A DNA stretch of 64,000 nucleotides from Rheinheimera pacifica. Its GTDB lineage: Bacteria > Pseudomonadota > Gammaproteobacteria > Enterobacterales > Alteromonadaceae. Positions 8,781-16,981 of this stretch are shown here, in pieces. A model generated the notes under the pieces. The model saw only the letters and a program-made list of their open reading frames with translations, was not told the origin of the DNA and did not search any database. The stretch is taken from NCBI RefSeq assembly GCF_900108485.1, contig NZ_FNXF01000020.1, positions 1-64,000 on the forward strand, written 5' to 3'. Position 1 is the first letter of the stretch; the number at the start of each line of letters is the position of its first letter. The translations under genes were made by a program, and so were the position numbers.

Positions 8781-9587
8781 ATGAAAATTATTTCATTTAA
8801 TATCAATGGAATACGGGCGAGATTGCATCAACTACAAGCACTTATCGATAAGCATCAACCAGATATTATTGGTTTGCAGGAAATTAAAGTTCATGACGAC
8901 GAGTTTCCTTTGGCAGACGTCCAGGCGATGGGCTATCACGTTTATCATTTTGGCCAGAAAGGCCATTACGGCGTGGCTATTCTCAGTAAACAGCCTGCCA
9001 GCAAAATGCAGTATGGTTTTCCTACAGACGAAGCGGATGCTCAGCGCCGCATGCTGATTGGCAGCTTTACTCTGGCCGACGGCACACCGCTAACCGTGCT
9101 CAATGGTTACTTCCCTCAGGGAGAAAATCGCGATCATCCGGTTAAGTTTCCGGCAAAAACCAAGTTTTATGCAGATTTACAACGTTATCTTACCGAACAT
9201 CATACTCCAGACGAGCACATTGCCATTATTGGTGATATCAATATATCGCCAGTTGATCTGGACATTGGTATAGGCGAAGCCAATGCCAAGCGCTGGTTAC
9301 GCGAAGGTAAAACCTCCTTTTTACCTGAAGAGCGGGCCTGGCTGCAGCAACTTAAAGACTGGGGCTTAATTGATACTTTCCGCGCCCTGCACCCGGAAAC
9401 CGGCGCCCAATACAGCTGGTTTGATTATCGTTCTAAAGGTTTTGAGGACAACCGCGGCTTACGTATTGATGTTGTTATGGCTACAGCGCCCCTGGCGGAG
9501 CGTTGTATAGAGAGCAGTATTGACTATGAATTGCGTGGTATAGAGCGCCCTTCAGATCACGCTCCGGTATGGTCAGTATTTAACTAA
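8781..9587 (+). CDS. xthA: Exodeoxyribonuclease III
   Basis: 268 aa from the ATG at 8781, the canonical [14 protein letters not shown] start. This AP endonuclease/3'-5' exonuclease acts in base-excision repair. Conserved residues of the endonuclease/exonuclease/phosphatase fold are present: Asn7-type FNINGIRAR, Glu in GLQEIKV, GDINISP with the catalytic Asp-x-Asn, and the final SDHAPV. The length is normal (E. coli 268 aa). It is divergent from the YgjP-like gene and convergent with yfbV. Confidence 0.96.
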   Translation: MKIISFNINGIRARLHQLQALIDKHQPDIIGLQEIKVHDDEFPLADVQAMGYHVYHFGQKGHYGVAILSKQPASKMQYGFPTDEADAQRRMLIGSFTLADGTPLTVLNGYFPQGENRDHPVKFPAKTKFYADLQRYLTEHHTPDEHIAIIGDINISPVDLDIGIGEANAKRWLREGKTSFLPEERAWLQQLKDWGLIDTFRALHPETGAQYSWFDYRSKGFEDNRGLRIDVVMATAPLAERCIESSIDYELRGIERPSDHAPVWSVFN

Positions 9588-9605
9588 GCTAACACTGTGT
9601 GCTAA

Positions 9606-9631
9606 CAGGCAGTGACTACAGCCACTGCCTG
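9606..9631. terminator. Hairpin between convergent xthA and yfbV
   Basis: CAGGCAGTG (9606-9614) pairs perfectly with CACTGCCTG (9623-9631). It sits at the ends of two converging genes and includes the last codons of yfbV. There is only a weak A/T tail on either side, so its action as a terminator is uncertain. Confidence 0.4.
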
Positions 9632-10062
9632 ACAAAAGTTTTATCCAACTGCTGGTAGGCTTTCTTCAATAAAGCTGCAAGGTCCTTGTAGCGCCCGGGT
9701 TGTGGCACGGGAGCCAGCTCTACCCCATGCTGCTGCATTTGCTGCCTTATTTGCTGATACCAGGATGCAATTGACGGAGGCAGCTTTGTTTCAGCACGCA
9801 CTCCAAGCCAATACCAACCTTGTAACGGTAGCGATACTAAAAACAGCATCATCGCCAGAATTTGTGGTAAGAATGCTGCACCTAAATAACTGTATTGTAC
9901 AGCCGCACACAGCAGTGCCAGGCCAGGTAAATAACGACCCGTTACTGATGTTAGCAAAATAACCTTATTTTCAATGAACAGGCTATTAAGCTCTGCCTTG
10001 GCAGGCCACAACTTACTGTACTCGCGCCCGGCGCGTAGGGTTGCATAAAGCGGATACTGCAT
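9616..10062 (-). CDS. yfbV: YfbV/UPF0208 family membrane protein
   Basis: 148 aa with two central hydrophobic segments (about 40-60 and 65-88). It aligns by eye with E. coli YfbV, a protein implicated with MatP in insulating the Ter macrodomain. Shared features are GREYSKLWP near the N-terminus, SLPLQGWYWLG in the middle and KKAYQQLDKTF at the C-terminus. The start is the ATG at 10062, five bases after a perfect AGGAGG; an upstream GTG would overlap that site. Confidence 0.9.
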   Translation of the reverse strand: MQYPLYATLRAGREYSKLWPAKAELNSLFIENKVILLTSVTGRYLPGLALLCAAVQYSYLGAAFLPQILAMMLFLVSLPLQGWYWLGVRAETKLPPSIASWYQQIRQQMQQHGVELAPVPQPGRYKDLAALLKKAYQQLDKTFVRQWL

Positions 10063-10341
10063 TACCACCTCCTACTGAAAACTATGCCTGAACGATAGCA
10101 TAAAACCAGCAACTTTACCCCCGGCATTATTAGCACTTCGCTCGGACGGCCGAATGTGCATGATATTACGGCAAATAAAATTACACTTTACCTAAGCAAA
10201 AAGTAGCGGTTCAATTAGTGGAAACTGAGATTTCAACCGGACTGAGCCATTGTTGTATTGCGAAACTCGCTTTTTACCAGCATTAGCCCCACCTTTAGCT
10301 TAAACACAAACTAACAAAAAATATGCCATAATATTTAGTCT

Positions 10342-10360
10342 TTAAGTTACATTAACTTAA
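10342..10360. promoter_or_regulatory. Perfect palindrome, possible operator
   Basis: TTAAGTTA (10342-10349), spacer CAT, TAACTTAA (10353-10360): two 8-bp arms in exact inverted symmetry, the size of a dimeric regulator site. It lies 9 bp downstream of a CATAAT element and about 280 bp ahead of the EIIA-like gene. The binding protein is unknown. Confidence 0.45.
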
Positions 10361-10387
10361 GCAAGTTAAACAGCGTTACACACAAAG

Positions 10388-10410
10388 TTATCCACAAAAT
10401 CTGTGGACAA
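10388..10410. promoter_or_regulatory. Facing pair of DnaA boxes
   Basis: TTATCCACA at 10388-10396 is a perfect consensus DnaA box. TGTGGACAA at 10402-10410 is the reverse complement of TTGTCCACA, a one-mismatch box in the opposite direction. They are 5 bp apart in an A+T-rich gap. This could be a DnaA-titrating or DnaA-regulated site. Confidence 0.6.
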
Positions 10411-10638
10411 CACAACCCTATATAGCGCAATAAAACCACGGCTGCTGTCAGGTTATTTGCCAGTGAAAATAATGATTTCATGAAAAAATAATACTAAGTT
10501 CGTCAAAATGTCATATTTAACCTAAACAACACTGCTGATATTTTGTTTAACTTTGCCTGTAATCGCACGAATTTATTGAGTAGTCATGCCGGTTTGGATT
10601 AGGATAAGGCCAATGCTCTGTATTAGGACCTCCCCCTG

Positions 10639-11133
10639 TTGCTAAACTGGCTAGCGCAACTAAACGAAATAGAAGGTGTTGCTATAAAAAGCCCGGCCTG
10701 CGGCACCTTGTTGCCAATAAGCTCACACCCTGAGCTGTTGTATAACAGTGGCATTATGCAACAGGCTTTATGTATTAAATTACAGCAAGGCACTGTTGTG
10801 GCGCCGTTTAACAGTCTTTACCAGTGCTGCCTGAATGGCAGGCGCAGGTTGCGGTTTAAACATAGCAGCGGCCTGACTTTGCAACTGGATTTATCCTCAC
10901 ACCTGATCGCGGACTGTAGTCAGGGTATTGAGCATTTGGCTGCGTCAAACCAGCAGCTTAGAGCGGGTCAACCGGTATTAAGGCTGGACCCGCATTATTT
11001 GCAGGCTAGTCAGGGCTGTTATGCAGCGTTGATGATTTTGCCCCACCCTGCTATCGAGGCGATATTTTGCATGCAGCGCTATGTAGCTGCTGCGACAGAT
11101 ACCGCTATAATTATTCAGTTAAAGAACAAGTAA
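10639..11133 (+). CDS. Degenerate PTS EIIA(Glc)-like protein
   Basis: 164 aa. The pattern follows the EIIA domain of the glucose family (Crr): IKSPACGTLLPI, ALCIKLQQGTVVAPF and LRAGQPVLRLD match APLSGEIVNIEDVP, IAIKPTGNKMVAP and VKVGDPVIEFD of E. coli. The segment that should hold the phosphorylated histidine (VHFGIDTV in Crr) reads LQLDLSSHLI, with Asp in place of that His, and the partner His before it is also missing. It cannot be a normal phospho-carrier and may be a regulatory relic. The start is TTG, with AGGA ten bases upstream. It ends 3 bp before yffB, so it is probably co-transcribed with yffB-dapE. Confidence 0.7.
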   Translation: MLNWLAQLNEIEGVAIKSPACGTLLPISSHPELLYNSGIMQQALCIKLQQGTVVAPFNSLYQCCLNGRRRLRFKHSSGLTLQLDLSSHLIADCSQGIEHLAASNQQLRAGQPVLRLDPHYLQASQGCYAALMILPHPAIEAIFCMQRYVAAATDTAIIIQLKNK

Positions 11134-11136
11134 AAT

Positions 11137-11490
11137 ATGACTACGCTATACGGCATTAAAAACTGTGACACCATAAAAAAAGCCCGCAGCTGGCTGGAAC
11201 AACAGCAAATACCCTATCAGTTTATTGACTACCGCGTTGATGGTTTAACAGCCGGGCAGCTGCAGAGCTTTGCCGCCCGGTGCGGTTGGCAAAACCTGCT
11301 TAATACCCGGGGCACAACCTACCGGCAGTTACCGCAGAGCGATAAAGCGGAGCTGACCGAACAAAAAGCACTGGCACTTATGCTGGCACAACCGGCCATG
11401 ATTAAACGGCCGTTACTGGTGCATAATGGTGAACACCATTTAGGCTTTAAACCAGACGACTACCAACAGATTTTTGGACTAAACACATGA
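11137..11490 (+). CDS. yffB: ArsC-family protein YffB
   Basis: 117 aa, thioredoxin-like fold of the ArsC/Spx family. It has KNCDTIKKA (a single cysteine rather than CxxC), the KRPLL motif and the conserved FDYR-like FIDYRVDG segment. The family is related to glutaredoxin-dependent arsenate reductase, but YffB itself is not shown to reduce arsenate. It overlaps dapE by 4 bp (ATGA), the same arrangement as E. coli yffB-dapE, which supports the name. Confidence 0.9.
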   Translation: MTTLYGIKNCDTIKKARSWLEQQQIPYQFIDYRVDGLTAGQLQSFAARCGWQNLLNTRGTTYRQLPQSDKAELTEQKALALMLAQPAMIKRPLLVHNGEHHLGFKPDDYQQIFGLNT

Positions 11491-12629
11491 GCAGCCTGAG
11501 CGCCGTAGTGGCATTAACCCAAGACTTAATTTCCCGTCCGTCTGTCACCCCAGAAGATGCCGGTTGCCAGCAACTGATGGCTGCGCGCCTTGCTGCAGTA
11601 GGCTTTGATATTGAAGTTATGCATTTTGACGATACGTTAAACATGTGGGCCCGCCGTGGTAATGGCAAACCGGTATTTTGTTTTGCCGGCCACACTGACG
11701 TAGTACCCACAGGTCCGGTAGAACAATGGCACACGCCACCGTTTGAGCCCACTATTATCGGCGATACTTTATATGGCCGTGGCGCCGCTGATATGAAAGG
11801 CAGCCTGGCGGCGATGGTAGTAGCAACCGAGCGCTTTTTGCAACGCTTCCCGAGTCCCAAATTCGACCTGGCTTACCTGATCACCAGTGATGAAGAAGGC
11901 CCTTTTATCAACGGCACCAAACGTGTAATTGAAACCCTGGAAGCACGTAACGAAAAAATCAGCTGGTGTATTGTTGGCGAGCCCTCCAGCAGCCAAAAAG
12001 CCGGTGATGTGGTTAAAAATGGCAGGCGCGGTTCTTTAACCGGCCATCTTACAGTAAAAGGCATTCAGGGCCATGTGGCATACCCACAGCTGGCAGATAA
12101 CCCGGTTCATAAAGCCGCTCCGGCCTTAGCCGAGTTAGCGGCCGAACAATGGGACAATGGCAATGCTTATTTCCCGGCAACCAGTTTTCAAATTGCCAAT
12201 ATTCATGCCGGCACCGGTGCCTCAAATGTGATCCCGGGTGAGCTAAAAGTTATGTTTAACTTTCGCTACAGCACCCAAAGCAGCGCAGAGCAACTACAAC
12301 AACGTGTTATCGCCCTGCTGGACAAACATGGTTTGAGCTACGAGCTGGATTGGACACTAAACGGCCTGCCATTTTTAACCGACAGCGGTAGTCTGGTGGC
12401 GGCCACAGTTAAAGCGATTTATCAGGTTCAGGGCTTTGAAACACGGTTGGAAACTACCGGAGGCACCTCAGACGGCCGCTTTATTGCCCCCACAGGCGCC
12501 CAGGTGGTTGAGCTTGGCCCCTGTAATGCCACTATTCATAAAATTAATGAATGTGTGTCAGTAACTGATTTAGAGCAACTGGCCAAAATGTACGAAGCCG
12601 TACTGGAACAGCTTGAATTAAGCCTATGA
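11487..12629 (+). CDS. dapE: Succinyl-diaminopimelate desuccinylase
   Basis: 380 aa, M20 family di-zinc hydrolase. It converts N-succinyl-LL-2,6-diaminopimelate to LL-diaminopimelate in lysine and peptidoglycan synthesis. The metal and catalytic motifs are visible: [28 protein letters not shown], a later GEPSSS segment, and the C-terminal [12 protein letters not shown]. Its length is close to E. coli DapE (375). It overlaps yffB in front and the M15 peptidase gene behind by 4 bp each, forming a coupled operon. Confidence 0.97.
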   Translation: MSSLSAVVALTQDLISRPSVTPEDAGCQQLMAARLAAVGFDIEVMHFDDTLNMWARRGNGKPVFCFAGHTDVVPTGPVEQWHTPPFEPTIIGDTLYGRGAADMKGSLAAMVVATERFLQRFPSPKFDLAYLITSDEEGPFINGTKRVIETLEARNEKISWCIVGEPSSSQKAGDVVKNGRRGSLTGHLTVKGIQGHVAYPQLADNPVHKAAPALAELAAEQWDNGNAYFPATSFQIANIHAGTGASNVIPGELKVMFNFRYSTQSSAEQLQQRVIALLDKHGLSYELDWTLNGLPFLTDSGSLVAATVKAIYQVQGFETRLETTGGTSDGRFIAPTGAQVVELGPCNATIHKINECVSVTDLEQLAKMYEAVLEQLELSL

Positions 12630-13312
12630 TTGACTGCAGCGATGACATTCTGACCGGCCTGAGCGAGCAGCACCTGCTAACGCGCCCGGACGGTTTTATG
12701 TTGCATAAAGCTGTCGCACAACCCTTTAGTGCATTATGCACTGCAGCAAAAGCAGATGGTATTGAGATAAAAATTGTTTCAGCCTTTCGCTCTTACCAGC
12801 GCCAGGCGGCTATCTGGCAGGCAAAATTAGCGGGGAAAAGGCCTGTTTACGATCAGGATGGGCAAGTAATTGATATCAGCAGCTTAACCGGCAAAGCTAA
12901 ACTTGACGCCGTACTATTGTACTCTGCATTGCCCGGTGCCAGCCGTCATCATTGGGGCACAGAGTTTGATGTATACGATGCTGGCTCAGTGCCACCAGAC
13001 TACAAACCGCAACTTGAGCCGGCAGAATATGGCCCGGATGGCCCATTTTACCGGCTACAACAGTGGTTAAGTGCATATGCCTCTGACTTTGGCTTTTTTT
13101 TACCCTACCGCGAGTTTCAGGGGGGGGTTGCCGCTGAACCCTGGCATATAAGTTACCAACCGCTGGCCAGCGCTTATCTGGCCAGCTTTAATAGCGGAAT
13201 ATTGCGTCAATGCCTGACACAGCATCCTCTGGCCGAGCAGCAATTAGTTTTAACCCACCTCGATGCTATTTTTAACCGCTATATTGCGAACATTTGTCTG
13301 GCAACACCATGA
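12626..13312 (+). CDS. M15 family D-Ala-D-Ala carboxypeptidase
   Basis: 228 aa, VanY/LdcB-type zinc peptidase. It shows SAFRSYQRQ, then [13 protein letters not shown] (the SxHxxGxxxD motif with two zinc ligands) and EPWHISY (third ligand and catalytic region). Such enzymes trim D-Ala or related residues from peptidoglycan peptides. No convincing signal peptide is seen, so the location is uncertain. It overlaps dapE by 4 bp and the next small gene by 4 bp, linking it to diaminopimelate and wall metabolism. Confidence 0.88.
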   Translation: MIDCSDDILTGLSEQHLLTRPDGFMLHKAVAQPFSALCTAAKADGIEIKIVSAFRSYQRQAAIWQAKLAGKRPVYDQDGQVIDISSLTGKAKLDAVLLYSALPGASRHHWGTEFDVYDAGSVPPDYKPQLEPAEYGPDGPFYRLQQWLSAYASDFGFFLPYREFQGGVAAEPWHISYQPLASAYLASFNSGILRQCLTQHPLAEQQLVLTHLDAIFNRYIANICLATP

Positions 13313-13509
13313 ACTGGCCACTGTTTTGGGCATTAACCCTGGCCTTTGGCCTGGTGATCAGTAATCTTTTGCTGATAAAACACGCGGCAAAGTTAAAAAT
13401 GCCCTCATCACCAAAACAGGCTGAGGGCAATAAAGGTAACGTTACCAAGCAGCATAACACTACTCAGCAGAGCCCTGTTCACGATCAAACGCCGAATAGC
13501 CCTGAATAA
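13309..13509 (+). CDS. DUF2897 family small membrane protein
   Basis: 66 aa from the ATG at 13309, which overlaps the preceding stop codon as ATGA. One N-terminal transmembrane helix (about 4-24) is followed by KHAAKLKMP and a polar tail rich in Gln, Asn and Pro. This matches DUF2897 as I remember it; E. coli has a comparable small membrane gene (ypfN) after dapE. Its last 50 bp overlap the 3' end of yejK on the other strand. Confidence 0.75.
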   Translation: MNWPLFWALTLAFGLVISNLLLIKHAAKLKMPSSPKQAEGNKGNVTKQHNTTQQSPVHDQTPNSPE

Positions 13510-14506
13510 AGCGTTGTAACTGATCGCGCAGATTGGGTGGTGTGCCTTTAATCAAAATGGTATCGCTGTGCGGATCATACTGCACTCTGTCGCCAAGCAA
13601 TTTTTGCTCAAAACTTAACGACAGGCCTGCTCCCTGTCCGGCAAATTTAATCAGTTTTTTCAGCTCTTTTACTTCTACCGGAAACTGCTCTGCCACCTCA
13701 AGCTGTTGCTCCTGGCAATAGCGTAAAAACCCCTGTTGCTCCTGTTCATCAATAACAGCCGACAGCTCTGTTAACACCACATCCTGCCCGGCTTTGGCCC
13801 GCTCTTCACAGTAGCTGAACACTTGTTTGCGGGCATCCGTTTTTTCATTGTTGTCAAACTCGGCAGCGCTAAAGTATTCTTCCACCGACGCCAGTACCAC
13901 TTTACTGTTTACCCGCGCATCGGTACCTTCTTCACAGCCTAAAAAATCAAGAAAGAAATCGGCTACTTTGCGCCCGGCACGGCCACGGATAAAACTAATG
14001 TACTTTCCCTGCTCTGGCGAACTGCCATACTCGGTTAAATCAATACGGGCAGCCAGTTGCATTCTGGCAATATCCAGGTGGCGTGAAGTAGCCAGCTCCA
14101 GATCTTCGCTCAAAGAAAAATGATCCTTGCTGCCTAACAGACAAAACAGCAGGTAATCACTGGCCAGATAGCGATAATGGCAGATCAGCAAATAGCCGCT
14201 TTCCGGTAACTGATGCGCCTGCAGTTGCTGCTCCAGCGCAGCAGTAGAGGTATTGGCCAGCACAAGAAAATCCGAGGTTTGCTTTTGCCAGTCATTTAGT
14301 ACTGTCATAACCTGCGGATCTTTATCGTCGTTAAAAGCAGCATAGCCTTTGGCGGGCTTACCGTTATAAGCCAGGTGCAACTGCTCTACCAAATGTGCCA
14401 CTGCCGCCGTAGGTGCAACCAAAGACGGCCGGTAGTGCGCTTTACTCTGCGTTTGTTCATCCAGCTCAAGGTAATTTATTGCCAACTGCTGCACATCTAC
14501 TGACAT
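13460..14506 (-). CDS. yejK: Nucleoid-associated protein YejK (NdpA)
   Basis: 348 aa, similar in length to E. coli YejK (335). YejK/NdpA proteins localise to the nucleoid and can affect topoisomerase activity. Recognisable segments are KYISFIRGRAGRKVADFFLDFLGCEEG in the middle (a hallmark of the family) and the C-terminal KLLGDRVQYD...ILIKGTPPNLRDQL. It is divergent from yejL with AGGAA before its ATG, exactly as in enterobacteria. Its 3' end overlaps the DUF2897 gene convergently by 50 bp. Confidence 0.95.
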   Translation of the reverse strand: MSVDVQQLAINYLELDEQTQSKAHYRPSLVAPTAAVAHLVEQLHLAYNGKPAKGYAAFNDDKDPQVMTVLNDWQKQTSDFLVLANTSTAALEQQLQAHQLPESGYLLICHYRYLASDYLLFCLLGSKDHFSLSEDLELATSRHLDIARMQLAARIDLTEYGSSPEQGKYISFIRGRAGRKVADFFLDFLGCEEGTDARVNSKVVLASVEEYFSAAEFDNNEKTDARKQVFSYCEERAKAGQDVVLTELSAVIDEQEQQGFLRYCQEQQLEVAEQFPVEVKELKKLIKFAGQGAGLSLSFEQKLLGDRVQYDPHSDTILIKGTPPNLRDQLQRFIQGYSAFDREQGSAE

Positions 14507-14576
14507 AACTTTTCCTGTTTAAAATGAATTCTGTTACTATTCTAACTGTTTAAACCACATGACTTGCGGATAATTC

Positions 14577-14801
14577 ATGCCAATTGTATCAAAGTATTCC
14601 ACCAGCCAGATTGAAAAACTGGTAAATCAGTTACTGGACGTACTGCACAACGAAAAAGCCACCACAGAACTAAGCCTGATGTGTCTGGGTAATGCCATTA
14701 GCCATGTTGTTAACAGCAGCGTACCGGTAGCACAGCGCCAAACTGTTGTTGCCCACTTTAATCAGGCATTAACCGATGCCGTAAATACCAAAGTGAACTA
14801 A
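14577..14801 (+). CDS. yejL: DUF1414 family protein YejL
   Basis: 74 aa, all-helical, matching the YejL family: MPIVSKYSTSQIEKLVNQLL at the start, then KATTELSLMCLGNA. The function is unknown. It precedes yejM by 6 bp, the conserved yejK/yejL-yejM arrangement. Confidence 0.93.
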   Translation: MPIVSKYSTSQIEKLVNQLLDVLHNEKATTELSLMCLGNAISHVVNSSVPVAQRQTVVAHFNQALTDAVNTKVN

Positions 14802-14807
14802 GCGCGT

Positions 14808-16322
14808 ATGGTGCTGGAAAATAATCTGTCACTGGTAAAAAAAGTAAACCGCCTGCTTAACTGGGGCCATTGGTTCAGTTTTTTTAATATTCTGCTGGCG
14901 CTGGCTGTTACATCAGCTTACTGGTTAGCAGAGCCCTCGCCGGTGTCTGTGCTGGGCTGGCTGTATCTGCTGTTAAACTGGATTGGCCACACCGCTTTTT
15001 TGTGTTTTATGTTTTTTATCCTGACTATTTTCCCGGTGTCGCTGGTATTTCCGTACCAGCGCCATGTACGTGGCCTGGCCGCTATACTGGCAACCACGGC
15101 CTTGGTGGTGCTGATTTTTGATGCTTATGTCTATGCCAGCCTTGGTTATCACATCGGCAGTGCCTCAATTGATCAGGCTACCGATCTGCTGCGCCAGCAA
15201 ATAGTCACCAACTTACGTAATTTCGTGCTGATTGTACTGGCCGTTGGCTCTTTGTTGCTGGCCATTGAGTTGACCCTAAGCAACTACTGCTGGAAAAAGG
15301 TAGAACGTTTAAAGCAATCCGGTATCGCAACGCCTTTATTTGCGCTTTTTATCAGCAGTTTTATGCTAAGCCATCTGCTGCATGTTTATGCCGACGCTAA
15401 TCTGAAGTACGACGTCACCAAACAAGACAATGTGTTGCCCTTATCTTACCCGGCCACCGCGAAAACCTTTCTGGCCCGTTATCAGCTGGTAGACTTAAAC
15501 AACCGGGCTCTGGTTCAGTTGGATAAACTCAGCCTGCCAAACCAGTTTATTCATCAGGCGCTGGAGTGTAATGCTGATCATGCAGGTGCACCCACCCTGC
15601 TGCTGGTTACCAGCAACTTTAGTGAGCAGCTGAAAAACGCTGTTGCCAGTAAAGGCTTAAGGCCACTGGAGCAACATTTTGCGCCACGCGCGGTTAATGA
15701 GGCTTTGCTGAACTTACTGTATGGTAAGTTTATGATAGATAACCAAACAGAGCAGCAACTACAGGCAGAGCCGGGCTGGCTAGGTCAGCTTTCTTCCGCC
15801 AATATCAGCATCAACCGCAGCGCTGATACTGAAGTTGCAGACCTGCCCTGGCTACAAACCGGCGTTTCCGGTCAGTTTGCTATTTTATTTGATGACGCCC
15901 CACAGCTGCGCTGGGAAGAATATCAGCAATACAATAATATCGTATTGATGAACATCACCGGCAGCCACAATCAGTTTAATCTGGCGCCGGTTCAGGTTTG
16001 GTCAAACTGGGCTGCTTTGCGCCAGTTACAGCCGCACCAGGTAACCCAGCATCTGGACTGGCTGCCTACATTACTGGCGCAGGCTGGCTGCAGCTCTCAT
16101 GCCAGTTGGCTTGGTGACAACCTGCTTAAACCCCGTTCATTACCCAAACTCAATATCAGTGGCCAGGAAATTATCAGCTTTAAAAAAGACAAGATGGTGA
16201 TATTACGTGCCGATGGCAGTTACGGTGTGTGGTCTGCTGGTACACTACTGCCGCTAAACGATAAACTTGATTTGCCAATGTTGATTGATGCATTAAAACG
16301 GATCGAAACACCCGGCCATTAG
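14808..16322 (+). CDS. yejM: YejM/PbgA (LapC)-type inner-membrane protein, reduced form
   Basis: 504 aa against about 586 in E. coli. The N-terminal DUF3413 membrane domain is well conserved, with five transmembrane helices (about 20-190) starting RLLNWGHWFSFFN. In E. coli this protein senses LPS and controls LpxC turnover via LapB. The periplasmic sulfatase-like domain (about 240-500) is shortened: the usual start of the alkaline-phosphatase core, with a D-S/T metal site, is replaced by LLLVTSNFSEQ, and no metal-binding set is visible. It is therefore unlikely to be an enzyme. It is coupled to yejL. Confidence 0.85.
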   Translation: MVLENNLSLVKKVNRLLNWGHWFSFFNILLALAVTSAYWLAEPSPVSVLGWLYLLLNWIGHTAFLCFMFFILTIFPVSLVFPYQRHVRGLAAILATTALVVLIFDAYVYASLGYHIGSASIDQATDLLRQQIVTNLRNFVLIVLAVGSLLLAIELTLSNYCWKKVERLKQSGIATPLFALFISSFMLSHLLHVYADANLKYDVTKQDNVLPLSYPATAKTFLARYQLVDLNNRALVQLDKLSLPNQFIHQALECNADHAGAPTLLLVTSNFSEQLKNAVASKGLRPLEQHFAPRAVNEALLNLLYGKFMIDNQTEQQLQAEPGWLGQLSSANISINRSADTEVADLPWLQTGVSGQFAILFDDAPQLRWEEYQQYNNIVLMNITGSHNQFNLAPVQVWSNWAALRQLQPHQVTQHLDWLPTLLAQAGCSSHASWLGDNLLKPRSLPKLNISGQEIISFKKDKMVILRADGSYGVWSAGTLLPLNDKLDLPMLIDALKRIETPGH

Positions 16323-16324
16323 CC

Positions 16325-16618
16325 TCAATGCACTGTTTGCGTAGGCCGCCTGGGCGGCCTGCCCGCCAGCTCTAACTCTGCCAGATGCAATATATTGGTT
16401 AATGCGATAGGCACTACCGGCTCAGAAAACCGCTCCAGATAAGCTATCTCAGCCTCTTTTAACATCTGCTGGCATAATTGATCGTACATACTAAAGCCAT
16501 CATATGCCAAAGGCTCATCCAACTCAGCCAGTTTCAGTTCGCGCTGGCGTTGCATAAACCAATGCAATAAAAATTCAAACTGTTTTACCTCTAACCACTG
16601 CCGCCAATCCATACCCAT
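16325..16618 (-). CDS. Hypothetical protein
   Basis: 97 aa, rich in Leu and Glu with aromatic residues (FEFLLHWFMQRQREL); a soluble helical protein with a basic proline-containing tail (GRPPRRPTQ). I do not recognise the family. It starts next to a region that also serves the DUF2061 gene and ends 2 bp from yejM convergently. Codon use looks like that of its neighbours, which supports it as a real gene. Confidence 0.55.
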   Translation of the reverse strand: MGMDWRQWLEVKQFEFLLHWFMQRQRELKLAELDEPLAYDGFSMYDQLCQQMLKEAEIAYLERFSEPVVPIALTNILHLAELELAGRPPRRPTQTVH

Positions 16619-16737
16619 CTCCGATAGCGTGTTACGACATCATTCATAAAAACGATTAACTTAAGCGGGTTTATTCACTTTAAACAATATTAAGAACCGT
16701 TATCATTTGGTCTATAGCGATTACAGAGGATACCACC

Positions 16738-16944
16738 ATGACAAAGACTATTACTTTTGCTGTTATGCATTTCACCATTGCTTTTGCCGTTACTTACCTG
16801 ATCACCGGCAGCTTTGTGCTAGGCGGCCTGATCGCGGTGGTAGAACCTGCAGTAAATACTGTCGGTTACTTTTTCCACGAAAAAATCTGGCAAAAACTTG
16901 GCAATACCAACCCGGTCGGCAAAAAAATAGAGTGTATAAATTAA
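16738..16944 (+). CDS. DUF2061 family membrane protein
   Basis: 68 aa with two hydrophobic segments (about 5-25 and 28-45) and the family signature H-F-T-I-A-F...EPAVNTVGYFFHEKIW. The function is unknown. AGAGGATACC provides the ribosome site before the ATG. A longer overlapping frame from 16707 is out of phase and lacks the motif. Confidence 0.88.
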   Translation: MTKTITFAVMHFTIAFAVTYLITGSFVLGGLIAVVEPAVNTVGYFFHEKIWQKLGNTNPVGKKIECIN

Positions 16945-16981
16945 CTGGCCAGCTATTAGCGGCAATATGTTAAACAACACT

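Larger units (their letters stand above)
10063..10638. other. 576-bp A+T-rich gene-free region
   Basis: No open frame of credible composition is present. It holds the promoter side of yfbV on the left, a perfect palindrome at 10342-10360, two facing DnaA boxes at 10388-10410, and the leader of the EIIA-like gene on the right. A CATAAT -10-like element lies at 10327-10332 without a clear -35. Few GATC sites and no iteron cluster were seen. Confidence 0.6.

Noticed and set aside
10388-10410. DnaA boxes as a replication origin
   Set aside because: Only two boxes, no dnaA, dnaN, mnmG or parAB nearby and no 13-mer unwinding repeats. A regulatory site is more likely.
16707-16973. Alternative 88-aa frame overlapping the DUF2061 gene
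   Set aside because: The 68-aa frame at 16738-16944 carries the DUF2061 signature and the ribosome site.
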